DNA of 64,000 bases. Source: Paludibacteraceae bacterium (GTDB taxonomy: Bacteria > Bacteroidota > Bacteroidia > Bacteroidales > Paludibacteraceae). Shown here piece after piece: positions 1 through 7,378 of this stretch. Every line of letters begins with the position of its first letter. Position 1 is the stretch's first letter. The stretch spans positions 1-64,000 of the forward strand of contig CAJOEJ010000008.1 in NCBI GenBank assembly GCA_905233375.1, in the 5' to 3' direction. The notes beneath the pieces were generated by a model. The model was not told where the DNA came from, made no database searches, and saw only the letters and a list, made by a program, of their open reading frames with translations. Both the position numbers and the translations under genes were made by a program.

Positions 1-655
1 GCTTAGAAAAGTAACTTAACAACAAAGTCAAAGGAGTAACAGATTGCAAACCGCTTGAAGCATCAGACAACGCTATTTCATACGTTTTGCCATTTACATG
101 GATTATTTTGTCCTTATTTACTTTTGCGTCTTTGTCATAGTAATACTCCATATTGAGGTCAAGAATGTTCAAATGATGTTCTTTCCCGTAAGTTTCGCGA
201 GCGTCGAACCAATCGAACATAAAACCACGCAAATTCGTATTCGTCTCTACTATTAGACGATCCAACTTGTCCATGGCAACCAAATTCCTATCGGATGGAA
301 TATATAGAATCTTTTTACGCTTATAGGCTGTCTTATTGATCAATTTCAGAAAAAAATCACTCTCCGTATATTTGAGATGTATGATGTCTGAACTATACTC
401 AAGCACAGAGTTTGCATTGAAATATCCATGCATTTTATGATAGTCCTCTGCCTGAGTTTTGAAATCCTCGGCATTCGTAAAAATGTTTTCAGACAAAGTG
501 GTTGCTGCGCGTTTTTCCACCCACGAGCATAAACTAATCAGTTTAGCAATGGTACTCTTACCACTGCTCTGTGGACCGATAAACACATTGTATCGCCGTA
601 AATCAATATCAACGATACTTATCGGACCAATATTTTCTAAATGCAAGTGTGCCAT
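1..655 (-). CDS. AAA-family ATPase, C-terminus cut by window edge
   Basis: Reading leftward from an ATG at 655, the frame stays open to base 1, so about 218 N-terminal residues are visible. A Walker A motif GPQSSGKST lies near residue 28. Near the edge is a DASSGLQSVTPL stretch, the ABC-like signature of SMC/RecF-type ATP-binding proteins (AAA_15/AAA_21 group). Such proteins occur alone or as the ATPase half of defence and toxin-antitoxin pairs, but the diagnostic C-terminal half is missing, so the role cannot be called. It is noticeably AT-rich compared with its right-hand neighbours, which may mean it was acquired. Confidence is high for the ATPase fold and nil for a specific function. Confidence 0.8.
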   Translation of the reverse strand, partial: MAHLHLENIGPISIVDIDLRRYNVFIGPQSSGKSTIAKLISLCSWVEKRAATTLSENIFTNAEDFKTQAEDYHKMHGYFNANSVLEYSSDIIHLKYTESDFFLKLINKTAYKRKKILYIPSDRNLVAMDKLDRLIVETNTNLRGFMFDWFDARETYGKEHHLNILDLNMEYYYDKDAKVNKDKIIHVNGKTYEIALSDASSGLQSVTPLTLLLSYFSK

Positions 656-722
656 ATAGCTACATTTCTCCAAATTCGCCGCAAAGGAAAATGCGAATAA
701 TTTACATTTTTTGCCGATATAA

Positions 723-1394
723 TTACCAAATAAACGGTATTACTTTGTAGCGAACGCGTTGTTTGTATTCGGTATAGCCTTTCAGTTCACGTTCAAGCAC
801 CTGTTCCTCGTTGCGGATGCGGAGGGCGATGATGGGAATATAGATGAGCATGATGACAAACGACCATGGGGACGCGAGAACCAAAGGCATGGAGAGGAAC
901 AGCAATAGCGTTGCGGCGTACATCGGATGGCGTACTATGCCATACAGACCGGTGCTGACGACTTGCTGGTTCTCCTGCACCTCGACCGTTCGTGAGAGCC
1001 ACACGTTCTCTCGCATCACTTCGGCGTACATAGCGTATGCTGCAAGGAAGACAACGGTTGCTACATATACCGCCCAATCGGGTAATATGTACCATCCGAA
1101 ACGGCGGTTCAGTCCCGCCACAACAAATACCGCTACGAACATCAAGCCGCTCAGAGCGACGACCCGTTTCTGCTCCTGTTGCTGCTCCTTGGCATCCAGA
1201 CGCTTGCGCAGTAGTTCCGGCTGACGAATCATGAGTACGATTCCGGCTATGAACATCGGCACGAACAATATGCCGAGGAAGAGCCATGCCTGCCAGAAGT
1301 CAATTGTGCCGGCAGGAAGGAGTAACAAACATCCGAGGAGAAGCATTCCAAGGATGAACTTCGTTAGAGCTTGAAAGAATAATTTAAATGTCAT
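723..1394 (-). CDS. Isoprenylcysteine methyltransferase (ICMT/PEMT-like) family membrane protein
   Basis: About 223 residues with two hydrophobic segments near the N-terminus and two to three further segments. The C-terminal half carries GIVRHPMYAATLL, matching the RHPxY motif of the ICMT/phospholipid-methyltransferase fold, where S-adenosylmethionine and a membrane-embedded acceptor meet. The bacterial substrate is unknown. The frame is open to 1502, but the ATG at 1394 overlaps the TGA of the upstream gene (ATGA), and the extra N-terminal residues are charged and unlike the family, so 1394 is chosen. It is the last gene of a four-gene operon led from the promoter near 2520. Confidence 0.8.
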   Translation of the reverse strand: MTFKLFFQALTKFILGMLLLGCLLLLPAGTIDFWQAWLFLGILFVPMFIAGIVLMIRQPELLRKRLDAKEQQQEQKRVVALSGLMFVAVFVVAGLNRRFGWYILPDWAVYVATVVFLAAYAMYAEVMRENVWLSRTVEVQENQQVVSTGLYGIVRHPMYAATLLLFLSMPLVLASPWSFVIMLIYIPIIALRIRNEEQVLERELKGYTEYKQRVRYKVIPFIW

Positions 1395-1780
1395 AATTTG
1401 TTTATCTCTCTCCACCCGTTGGGCAGCGAGACGTTCTCCATCTCGCAGGCGGCTTTGAACAACGGTGCTATCTCTTCGTTGGTAAAACCGGCAATGCCGC
1501 AACCGATGCGCGTCACGCGGAAGAGCAGTTCCGGATGTTGTTTGGCGTACCCAATAAACTCATCCACGTACGGACGAATAGTCTCGACGCCGCCTTGCAT
1601 AGTCGGGATGGCATAGCATTGTCCTGTGCGACCGACACCAACTCCCATCTCCGCGCCGAACAGCATGTGTGCCATACGCGCCGCACCTCCGCCATGCATT
1701 CCGGCGAGGTTGCTGCCAAATACGAATATCTCATTCTCTTTGAGACTCGAGATATATTCCGGTGTAACTCGTAGTGTCAT
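1391..1780 (-). CDS. Small A1S_2505-type (phage-associated) domain protein
   Basis: This 129-residue protein opens with a strand followed by FVFGSNLAGMHGGGAARMA and a glycine-rich GVGVGRTGQCYAIPT segment, later VTRIGCGIAGF. I associate this pattern with the A1S_2505 family, small proteins common in phages and bacterial accessory regions; the glycine-rich loops recall macro-domain (ADP-ribose binding) proteins, but that link is inference. It overlaps the following methyltransferase start by four bases and sits six bases after the TfoX-like gene, so the genes are probably translated from one mRNA. No enzymatic role can be assigned from sequence alone. Confidence 0.65.
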   Translation of the reverse strand: MTLRVTPEYISSLKENEIFVFGSNLAGMHGGGAARMAHMLFGAEMGVGVGRTGQCYAIPTMQGGVETIRPYVDEFIGYAKQHPELLFRVTRIGCGIAGFTNEEIAPLFKAACEMENVSLPNGWREINKL

Positions 1781-1786
1781 AATAGT

Positions 1787-2086
1787 TTATTTTATGTTCT
1801 CTGATACGGTTTTGACCAGCAACGACACATAGTCACGGTCATCCACGTCGGCAATGACGTAATGCGGTTTTGCTCCGTCATATGGCGGTTGCATCCGTTG
1901 GTCGCACTCGTGCAAGAGCGGTTGCAGTTGCTTCAGCGGCTTCAGATACAGGTAGTCGTCACAAATCAGTCCGACCACCTTGCCGTTGCAATAGAGGCAG
2001 TAGTCGCCGAACATCTTCTTCGCTGTCACCTCGCCTGCCTGCGAAGCCTGTTCCACAATATATTGTACTAAATCAGCGTTGGACAT
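1787..2086 (-). CDS. TfoX/Sxy family N-terminal domain protein
   Basis: A 99-residue single-domain protein. The KKMFGDYCLYCNGKVVGLI segment followed by YLKP and PPYDGAKPHYVI matches the TfoX N-terminal domain. In Gammaproteobacteria that domain belongs to the competence regulator Sxy/TfoX, but stand-alone copies in Bacteroidetes have no proven role in competence, so only the domain is called. It lies eleven bases after the YdeI-like gene in the same operon. Full length for a stand-alone copy; no anomalies seen. Confidence 0.82.
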   Translation of the reverse strand: MSNADLVQYIVEQASQAGEVTAKKMFGDYCLYCNGKVVGLICDDYLYLKPLKQLQPLLHECDQRMQPPYDGAKPHYVIADVDDRDYVSLLVKTVSENIK

Positions 2087-2097
2087 ACTCGTTCAGT

Positions 2098-2478
2098 TTA
2101 TCTTCCCGGATGATTTTCGGTGCAGACTTGCCAGCCAGCTGCTCTTTGTAATGCGGCGCGGCCGAGGTCGGTCATTAGACCGCGTGCTTCCAGATTGGCA
2201 CAGCGTTGTTTATTCAGTTCAGTCCAGTGACTGCGTTTCTGCCGGGGAGACAATCGTTGAGCAAGCCTACCGTCACCCAGACGCTTGAGCGTCGAGTCGA
2301 TCCATCCGAAACAGAGTGCTTCTTCCACGACGTCCAGATACGGCATACACACGCCTTCGGGTTTCTTTTTGCTGCGGTACATAGTAATCCAGCAGCATTT
2401 TTCGGTAGCTGCATGTTGCTCGAACCACGCCCTCAATTGTGCCCGTTCGCTATATTCCAAGAGATCCACTATTTCCAT
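2098..2478 (-). CDS. YdeI/OmpD-associated family protein
   Basis: About 126 residues. It matches the YdeI/OmpD-associated family through AWFEQHAATEKCCWITMYRSKK, then LDVVEEALCFGWIDSTLKRL and a basic RLSPRQKRSHWTELNK region. Family members are small cytoplasmic proteins linked to resistance to cationic peptides and envelope stress; no reaction is established. The frame can be read from a TTG at 2508, but that TTG is part of the TACCTTTG -7 box, so translation must begin downstream. The ATG at 2478 is the first plausible start. First gene of the four-gene operon ending at 723. Confidence 0.78.
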   Translation of the reverse strand: MEIVDLLEYSERAQLRAWFEQHAATEKCCWITMYRSKKKPEGVCMPYLDVVEEALCFGWIDSTLKRLGDGRLAQRLSPRQKRSHWTELNKQRCANLEARGLMTDLGRAALQRAAGWQVCTENHPGR

Positions 2479-2505
2479 TATTTCATCTGGAAGATGTTCC
2501 GGGCG

Positions 2506-2536
2506 CAAAGGTACAAAAAAAATCCCACATATGCAA
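2506..2536 (-). promoter_or_regulatory. Bacteroidetes promoter for the 2478-723 operon
   Basis: On the minus strand TTGCATATGTGGG begins at 2536 and TACCTTTG occupies 2513-2506, with 19 bases between TTGC and TA. The -33 box sits inside an imperfect inverted repeat (TCCCGCATA on one side, TATGTGGGA on the other). Start of transcription is expected near 2500, leaving a short leader before the ATG at 2478. Confidence 0.75.
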
Positions 2537-2558
2537 ATTTATGCGGGATATTTTGCTG

Positions 2559-2852
2559 TTAGTACTCATTTTTGCGTTTGGGGTTCATGGGAAACCAACC
2601 TTTTCGGACACGCTCGCGTTGTTTGAAGACCTCGCCGATGCTCCAGAAAGAGGAGAAGGCAAAGATGCCTAAAAAGGCAGACAGACAGGTATTATCCACC
2701 AAGAGTGAACCTGCGGCAGTCAGTAGCCCGATGATAAGAAACGCCCACCAGGACTTGATACCGAAATAGTACTCCGCTTTAATAACAAGCGGGTGAAACA
2801 AACCGATACACAGGAACGCACCTGCGCCCAAAAGAATACCTTCAAAATTCAT
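2559..2852 (-). CDS. DUF4491 family small membrane protein
   Basis: A 97-residue protein with three hydrophobic helices (about residues 5-25, 34-52 and 55-72) and a basic C-terminal tail ending in PMNPKRKNEY. The opening NFEGILLGAGAFLCIGLFHPLVIKAEYYFG and the central WWAFLIIGLLTAAGS match DUF4491, a Bacteroidetes membrane family without known function. It ends a three-gene unit that starts at 3928, thirteen bases after the preceding gene. The family is usually about this length. Confidence 0.85.
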   Translation of the reverse strand: MNFEGILLGAGAFLCIGLFHPLVIKAEYYFGIKSWWAFLIIGLLTAAGSLLVDNTCLSAFLGIFAFSSFWSIGEVFKQRERVRKGWFPMNPKRKNEY

Positions 2853-2864
2853 AGAATAAAAGAG

Positions 2865-3515
2865 CTAGTGACAAAACATAAATCCGAAATACAATCGTGG
2901 ACCGGTAGGCATACATAGTTCGCTCTTATGGAACGCCAACATCCAATCCAAACGGAACGTGATATGCACCTTGCGCGTCAAGCAATAATCGCAACCGACG
3001 TAGGGCGTAACGTAGAAGAACGATTGCTTGTGAAACGTGCTGTTAGCGTCTGAAGTCCAACTATACTCATCGCCGTCCAAGATATACAATCCTTTCATCG
3101 AACCTCCGCCTATTACTCCGCCGATATACGGCCAGGCTTTGTCGCCACGCCAGCAACAATCTGCCAGCACACCTCCGCAACCGACCCGCACATAACTGCC
3201 GTTTTGGAGGACATCCCTACAATCGGTCATGGCGCTCGGCATGGTGCTCACGAAGCCTTCAAAACCCGTGCGCAGGTGTTTCCACAAATGCACGCGCAGA
3301 GCGCCTCCGATACCGAACAAGGCACCTTGCGGAGAACATAAACGACCGTCTGCGGTCTTGGGTGCATTACCGTCCTGCCCGAACAAATATCCTGTATGCA
3401 GCATCATGCCGCCGGAAAAACCCTGATAGACGTGGTTCTTCTCAATGCCGTCACTCACCTGCGCGCACATCCCGCACGCGGACATTATACATATAAATAA
3501 TACCCTTATTCGCAT
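2865..3515 (-). CDS. Secreted, probably outer-membrane beta-barrel protein, unrecognised
   Basis: About 216 residues from the ATG at 3515. The first 20 form a signal peptide (MRIRVLFICIMSACGMCAQ). The mature part is rich in glycine and aromatic residues in alternating patterns (GFSGGMMLHTGYLFGQ, FFYVTPYVGCDYCL, RLYFGFMFCH) and ends in an aromatic-hydrophobic tail, as in small outer-membrane barrels. An unusual number of cysteines is present. A longer frame to 3674 exists but overlaps the upstream gene widely and hides the signal peptide, so the shorter start is used; it overlaps the previous gene's stop by ten bases. No family recognised. Confidence 0.6.
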   Translation of the reverse strand: MRIRVLFICIMSACGMCAQVSDGIEKNHVYQGFSGGMMLHTGYLFGQDGNAPKTADGRLCSPQGALFGIGGALRVHLWKHLRTGFEGFVSTMPSAMTDCRDVLQNGSYVRVGCGGVLADCCWRGDKAWPYIGGVIGGGSMKGLYILDGDEYSWTSDANSTFHKQSFFYVTPYVGCDYCLTRKVHITFRLDWMLAFHKSELCMPTGPRLYFGFMFCH

Positions 3516-3928
3516 TGTGTCATGTACTTTTTCACAAACAAACAACTTGCTACCACGAGAGCCGGACCAAGACCGGAATAGAAAGATGCGGTAAATTCTT
3601 CGGGAATGCAAGGAATAAATTTCAGGGCTATACCGAGACAAGACATGCACACAATCAGTATCCATCCTCGGCAAGGGAAAGTATGACCAATAGTGGTTTT
3701 GTCAGGCAATACAGATATAAGGTTACAATACCTGTTCACGATTCGTTGGAACATCCAAATAAAACTAAAAAGGACGCCTAACGTTATTAAACAAAGCCAC
3801 CATAACTCATCTGCCGGCATGGCAGTATAGGCGCGAATGCCTTTCATCGCAATAATCAAACCGGGAATACCCCAAATAACCGCAGCGATGAGATATAGAA
3901 ATCGTTTTGAAATAAGTGTTTTTGCCAT
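3506..3928 (-). CDS. Hypothetical membrane protein, about four TM segments
   Basis: A 140-residue protein with hydrophobic helices near residues 10-28, 44-62, 88-106 and 116-134, and short charged loops. I do not recognise a family. The start is set at the ATG at 3928 because the in-frame upstream ATG lies immediately downstream of the TACCTTTG box (3963-3956), too close to the expected start of transcription. It overlaps the following secreted protein gene by ten bases. The promoter in front carries three CTTAAR repeats, so this small membrane/surface operon is probably controlled by an OmpR-type regulator, perhaps the neighbour at 4039-4638. Confidence 0.6.
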   Translation of the reverse strand: MAKTLISKRFLYLIAAVIWGIPGLIIAMKGIRAYTAMPADELWWLCLITLGVLFSFIWMFQRIVNRYCNLISVLPDKTTIGHTFPCRGWILIVCMSCLGIALKFIPCIPEEFTASFYSGLGPALVVASCLFVKKYMTQCE

Positions 3929-3955
3929 AATACCTTCGCGTTTCAAAATCCGGTG

Positions 3956-4001
3956 CAAAGGTACTGCTTTTTTCTTAAACGTAGCTTAAGATTTTCTTAA
4001 G
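3956..4001 (-). promoter_or_regulatory. Promoter with three 11-bp-phased CTTAAR repeats
   Basis: TACCTTTG (minus strand) occupies 3963-3956, but the usual TTGC -33 box is absent. In its place are CTTAAA at 3974, CTTAAG at 3985 and CTTAAG at 3996 on the plus strand, spaced exactly 11 bp, i.e. one helical turn. Direct hexamers at 11-bp pitch are the normal target layout for OmpR/PhoB winged-helix regulators. The middle repeat overlaps the expected -33 position, suggesting activation at a weak promoter. Confidence 0.6.
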
Positions 4002-4038
4002 AAACATCAAAATCCCCATAAATTGGGATACGTAGTTT

Positions 4039-4638
4039 TTAGCCCGTAAGGGGCACGATTAATTCGTTGATAGTGCCGTTCAGGTCCAGCGAGAGAATAA
4101 AATGTTGCATAGTCAGTTTGGAACACAGCCGTAACACACCCGGTTGCGCGCTCGGTAGCAAGGCTGTCAGCACGCTGTCTAACATCTGCCGCAGGGCTTT
4201 TGGTTCGATCGTGATCTCGTTCACAAAGGGTGTCAACTGTATTTGTGCCACGAGCCCTTTGGCACTAATCTCCGTCTCACGGCTACGCATCCAGTCCGTC
4301 AGAAACGCCTGCAAATCAATGGTGTAATGTGCTATTTTCTGCTCAATATGGAAGATAAAACCTATACCTCGAATGGTCTCTATCGGTTCTTTCTTCGTCC
4401 AGCCTAACTTGCGCCTCAAGGCATTGAGGTGCACGTCTATCGTACCGGTATCATACTGAAAACGGTCTCCCCATACATGGTCCAACACCATCTGCCGCGT
4501 GCAGATTCTGTTCGGGTGTGCAGAAAGGAAGTCCAACAGTCCATACTCCAGTCCGGTCAGATGAACCGCTTGTCCGTCCTTGCGCACGCTGCGCTGCTCA
4601 CGGTCAAGTTCTATATGATTGGCAATGGTGGTAAACAT
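4039..4638 (-). CDS. OmpR-type winged-helix protein without receiver, fused to a degenerate HATPase-like lobe
   Basis: A 199-residue protein. Residues 1-95 are a standard response-regulator DNA-binding domain: LTGLEYGLLDFLSAHPNRI, VLDHVWGDRFQYDTGTIDVH, LNALRRKLG and ETIRGIGFIF. No receiver domain precedes it; the next gene lies only 72 bases upstream. Residues 105-190 read like the first half of a histidine-kinase ATPase domain (DLQAFLTDWMRS, AKGLVAQIQL, IEPKALRQMLDSVLTALL, LDLNGTI), but the catalytic N-box asparagine is replaced and the F and G2 boxes are missing. The C-terminal assignment is by eye and uncertain. It may be a regulator freed from phosphorylation control, or a deletion fusion of a response regulator and its kinase. 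Confidence 0.65.
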   Translation of the reverse strand: MFTTIANHIELDREQRSVRKDGQAVHLTGLEYGLLDFLSAHPNRICTRQMVLDHVWGDRFQYDTGTIDVHLNALRRKLGWTKKEPIETIRGIGFIFHIEQKIAHYTIDLQAFLTDWMRSRETEISAKGLVAQIQLTPFVNEITIEPKALRQMLDSVLTALLPSAQPGVLRLCSKLTMQHFILSLDLNGTINELIVPLTG

Positions 4639-4710
4639 TGGTTATTGATCAAATCCAACCGGTCAGAATAGTTCCTGTTTCTGGTTATAGCGATAAGTTT
4701 TTTCAAATCG

Positions 4711-5187
4711 TTACAATTTGATTTCCATTCCTGTTTTCTGCGGGTGCATGCCCATGTTTTGATAGAAGCGGATCGCTGCATCGTTACCAGCCCACACATT
4801 GAGCATGACGGCATGGCAGCCAATCGACTTGGCATAGTCGCACACGAAATCAAACAAAGCATTGCCGATATGCTTTCCTCGCGCCGCTTCGTCCACGCAT
4901 AAATCATCGATATACAATGTCTTGCGGTCTTGCAGCAAGCGGTCGTTTTTCACTTCCGTTATCTGGCAGAACGCATAACCAAGCACCTCACCATCTTCGT
5001 ACACAAAGACCGGCTTCGATTCGTCACCGAGCAGCGTTTCCAGTTCCTGCTCGCTATACTTGGTAGTATTCGGTTTGAACAGATCCGGTCGCAAGCGATG
5101 ATGCACCATATTCACCTGGTGCAACAAGTCGATGAGACGCGGGATATCCGCCACGGATGCTTGTCTAATGGTATCTTTGTTATTCAT
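4711..5187 (-). CDS. GNAT family N-acetyltransferase
   Basis: A 158-residue GNAT fold. The N-terminus IRQASVADIPRLIDLL is the usual first strand and helix. YEDGEVLGYAFCQI gives strands 2-3, and LYIDDLCVDEAARGKHIGNAL contains the acetyl-CoA pyrophosphate-binding motif A (R-G-K-H-I-G). The end, LNVWAGNDAAIRFYQNMGM, is motif B. The length suits a single-domain acetyltransferase; the acceptor is unknown. Its ATG overlaps the stop of the upstream DUF1295 gene (5184-5187), indicating coupled translation, and the winged-helix gene follows on the same strand. Confidence 0.85.
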   Translation of the reverse strand: MNNKDTIRQASVADIPRLIDLLHQVNMVHHRLRPDLFKPNTTKYSEQELETLLGDESKPVFVYEDGEVLGYAFCQITEVKNDRLLQDRKTLYIDDLCVDEAARGKHIGNALFDFVCDYAKSIGCHAVMLNVWAGNDAAIRFYQNMGMHPQKTGMEIKL

Positions 5188-6059
5188 ATCAAGATTCTTG
5201 TTTGTTTCCGATATTTAGCATAATCGGGTTTGTTGGCGAGTTGGCGCTTCTCCATGAGAGGGATAGATATGCCAAGGAAGAGAGCGGTCATAGCGATTGC
5301 GCCGCATATATACCAGTCGATGCCGTTCAGAGATGCGTACATGATCCATATACCCCACCAAAACAGAATCTCGCCGAAATAATTCGGATGGCGACCGTGT
5401 TTCCATAGTCCCACATTGCACACTTTACCGGGATGGGCGGCACGGAAATCATGGCTCTGTTTGTCTGCGATGAGTTGGATAGTAGGCGCCACAAGACAGA
5501 CGATGAAACCGAAGCAGAGCAGGATGAAATTGAAAGTTGAAAGTTGAGAGTTGAAAGGACTCTCGAACAGTTTGAGCCCCGGCAGCATAGCGGCAAAGAC
5601 CACCAAGGTCGGCATCATGTTCAGACCGAACAGGTTGATGGTGTGGAACACCAACGGATGCCGGTCGCGGTACTTGGTATAACGCCAGTCTTCGTGCGCG
5701 GTACCTTTGAACGTGATAGCCCAGTTGCGCGTGAGACGCCATCCCCAATACCACGATGCTACCAGCAGCAGAATGACCGGAAGCGACCATGCTCCTGTAT
5801 AGAACGCCCATAGCAGAAAAGCAACCGGAGGGAAGACGCTCCAATAAGGGTCATAGACGGATACGTTCTCATAGAGCAAACCGAAAGCCCAGACGATAAT
5901 TGTTGCCAGTATGTCTGCCAAGAGTAAGCGGATGAGTGGGTTAGCGGTTAGAGGAATCGCGGCTAAGGCATCAAACAGCAGCCAACCGGCTACACCTGCG
6001 ATTGTGTAAATGGCGGCAATGAGCGCCACGCTACACCATTTGGAATAAACTCGTTTCAT
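5184..6059 (-). CDS. DUF1295 (steroid 5-alpha-reductase-like) membrane protein
   Basis: About 291 residues with seven or so membrane helices. WNPxYxGE-like features of the DUF1295/ICMT superfamily are present as WKHGRHPNYFGEILFWWGIW, followed by PLMEKRQLANKPDYAKYRKQT. Members are membrane oxidoreductases or methyltransferases of mostly unknown substrate. The ATG at 6059 is preferred over one at 6104 because the -7 box lies at 6121-6114, leaving almost no leader for the longer form. Between helices the protein carries FNSQLSTFNF, encoded by a TTGAAAG tandem repeat (5530-5557) that looks like an in-frame micro-repeat insertion. Confidence 0.82.
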   Translation of the reverse strand: MKRVYSKWCSVALIAAIYTIAGVAGWLLFDALAAIPLTANPLIRLLLADILATIIVWAFGLLYENVSVYDPYWSVFPPVAFLLWAFYTGAWSLPVILLLVASWYWGWRLTRNWAITFKGTAHEDWRYTKYRDRHPLVFHTINLFGLNMMPTLVVFAAMLPGLKLFESPFNSQLSTFNFILLCFGFIVCLVAPTIQLIADKQSHDFRAAHPGKVCNVGLWKHGRHPNYFGEILFWWGIWIMYASLNGIDWYICGAIAMTALFLGISIPLMEKRQLANKPDYAKYRKQTRILI

Positions 6060-6113
6060 AATAATTAATCTGCATCCAATCCAATCGGTCGGAACTTGTG
6101 ACATTTAACGGCG

Positions 6114-6144
6114 CAAAGGTACAACTTTTTTCTGACATACGCAA
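6114..6144 (-). promoter_or_regulatory. Promoter for the DUF1295-GNAT-regulator operon
   Basis: Minus-strand TTGCGTATGTCAG begins at 6144 and TACCTTTG spans 6121-6114, with 19 bases between. It has the extended TTGC-A/G-TATGT form seen at other promoters in this window. Confidence 0.75.
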
Positions 6145-6344
6145 GGATTTGACAGAAAAAACACCCGAATTGGGCGATTTTCCTGTTTTGCCGCCCGGTC
6201 AGTTGCCGGATGGAATCTGCCCGTTTCGGTCATTACGATTACTTTCTCGTCAGATCGCTGCCTTGTTTCCCTCCATCAGCACTATCGTTAGCGGTTGTTT
6301 TTTTAAGATAAAATATGCTATTATTAAGAAAATAGTTATGTCGC
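6145..6344. other. Intergenic stretch, no gene seen
   Basis: This gap separates the divergent promoters of the DUF1295 operon and the ohrR-like operon. A 111-residue plus-strand frame crosses it, but it has no start context, no family resemblance and runs through both promoter regions, so it is not called. Apart from promoter boxes at either end I see nothing convincing. Confidence 0.6.
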
Positions 6345-6376
6345 TTGCGATATTAAAATATTTTTTTGTAATTTTG
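6345..6376 (+). promoter_or_regulatory. Promoter of the ohrR-like/bacterioferritin-like operon
   Basis: TTGC at 6345-6348 and TAATTTTG at 6369-6376 are separated by 20 bases. The -7 box is followed at once by an inverted repeat (6381-6406), the position expected for a repressor operator. Confidence 0.65.
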
Positions 6377-6380
6377 CATC

Positions 6381-6406
6381 GTGAACGATATATCGCGCTT
6401 GTTCAC
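6381..6406. promoter_or_regulatory. Inverted repeat, candidate OhrR operator
   Basis: GTGAAC at 6381-6386 and GTTCAC at 6401-6406 form the arms of a 26-bp imperfect palindrome centred just downstream of the -7 box and ending 20 bases before the ohrR-like ATG. MarR/OhrR repressors usually bind such palindromes over their own transcription start, so autoregulation is likely but not shown. Confidence 0.5.
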
Positions 6407-6425
6407 CAATATAAAAATCAAAAGA

Positions 6426-6875
6426 ATGGATAACGAGCAACTGAAATTAGAGAACCAATTTTGTTTCCGTCTGTACTCCGCAGCGCGGCTGATGATGGGC
6501 GCGTATCACCCGTATCTGGATCCGCTGGGCATCACCTATCCGCAGTACTTGGTGCTGCTGGTACTTTGGGAACAGGACAAACAACCGGTATGCGACATCG
6601 GCAAGCGGTTGATGCTCGACACGAACACGATGACGCCGCTCTTGCAACGCATGGAGAAAGCCGGACTCATCACGCGTACACGTGGTAAAGAGGACACGCG
6701 CCAGCGCATAGTCGCGCTCACTAAACAAGGTAAAGCGCTCTACGAACAGGCTCAGTATATCCCGGAAAACATGCGCAAAGCGGTGATGATGCCGGAAAGT
6801 GAAATGGAAGAGATCTTGCAGATGATTCCGTCGCTCGACAAACTGATTGAAGAACTAAAAAAGCTTAATAAATAA
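6426..6875 (+). CDS. OhrR-type MarR family regulator (organic peroxide sensor)
   Basis: About 149 residues. The N-terminal LENQFCFRLYSAARLMMGAY followed by LDPLGITYPQYLVLLVLWE is characteristic of the OhrR branch of MarR regulators, where the conserved cysteine (here Cys13) is oxidised by organic hydroperoxides to release DNA. The winged helix-turn-helix follows (RLMLDTNTMTPLLQRMEKAG, TRTRGKEDTRQRIVALT). The ATG at 6426 is used because an upstream GTG lies inside the operator-like palindrome. Bacterioferritin-like and glutathione-peroxidase genes follow on the same strand, matching a peroxide-response role. Confidence 0.85.
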   Translation: MDNEQLKLENQFCFRLYSAARLMMGAYHPYLDPLGITYPQYLVLLVLWEQDKQPVCDIGKRLMLDTNTMTPLLQRMEKAGLITRTRGKEDTRQRIVALTKQGKALYEQAQYIPENMRKAVMMPESEMEEILQMIPSLDKLIEELKKLNK

Positions 6876-6895
6876 CCCTCAAAAATTTTAAAATT

Positions 6896-7357
6896 ATGAA
6901 CAAGCAAGAAGCATTAAAAGCATTCGCCTATCTGGGCGCAGTATGGTTTGGTAACAGTAAGCAACATTTCGCTTTTTCGGCGTACGACCGTCTGAACGGT
7001 TGGAACAAGTTGGCTGACAAATGGAAAGCCGAAGCCGAAGAAGAGTGGGACGAGGCAGAAGAAGTACTCAACCGTCTCGTTGAATTGGGTTGCAAACCCG
7101 CAGACCTCCAAGAGGCTATGAAGACCATCGAGTTCCCGTTCTATGACGATCCGAAGCAACAGATTGAGTCGGACTATCAGGCTGATGCCGTTAAGGAATT
7201 GAGCGAGTTGGCAGAGGCGTTCAACGATGATTACCCCACCAAGAAACTCATCCTCAAATGGATCGACGGCGAGAAAGAGCATATGGAATGGGAGGCTCAG
7301 TACCTCAAACTCATCGACCGTATAGGGTACGATAACTTCTTAATGGCAATGATGTAA
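6896..7357 (+). CDS. Bacterioferritin-like four-helix protein
   Basis: A 153-residue helical protein. The second-helix segment WKAEAEEEWDEAEEVLNRL and the last helix GEKEHMEWEAQYLKLIDRIG, then DNFLMAMM, resemble bacterioferritin, in which such Glu/His residues form the diiron ferroxidase centre. The spacing is not identical to classical bacterioferritin, and the first helix has fewer acidic ligands (SKQHFAFSAYDRL), so the metal site may differ. It begins 20 bases after the OhrR-like gene and precedes a glutathione peroxidase; iron storage and peroxide removal fit together. Confidence 0.65.
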   Translation: MNKQEALKAFAYLGAVWFGNSKQHFAFSAYDRLNGWNKLADKWKAEAEEEWDEAEEVLNRLVELGCKPADLQEAMKTIEFPFYDDPKQQIESDYQADAVKELSELAEAFNDDYPTKKLILKWIDGEKEHMEWEAQYLKLIDRIGYDNFLMAMM

Positions 7358-7378
7358 TATGGACATCATTCGCACCCT

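Noticed and set aside
1..655. Calling the truncated AAA ATPase a defence gene
   Set aside because: Only the ATPase half is visible and no partner gene is recognisable, so the claim would be a guess.
6098..6433. A 111-codon plus-strand frame before the ohrR-like gene
   Set aside because: It overlaps two promoters, lacks a start context and has no family-like sequence.
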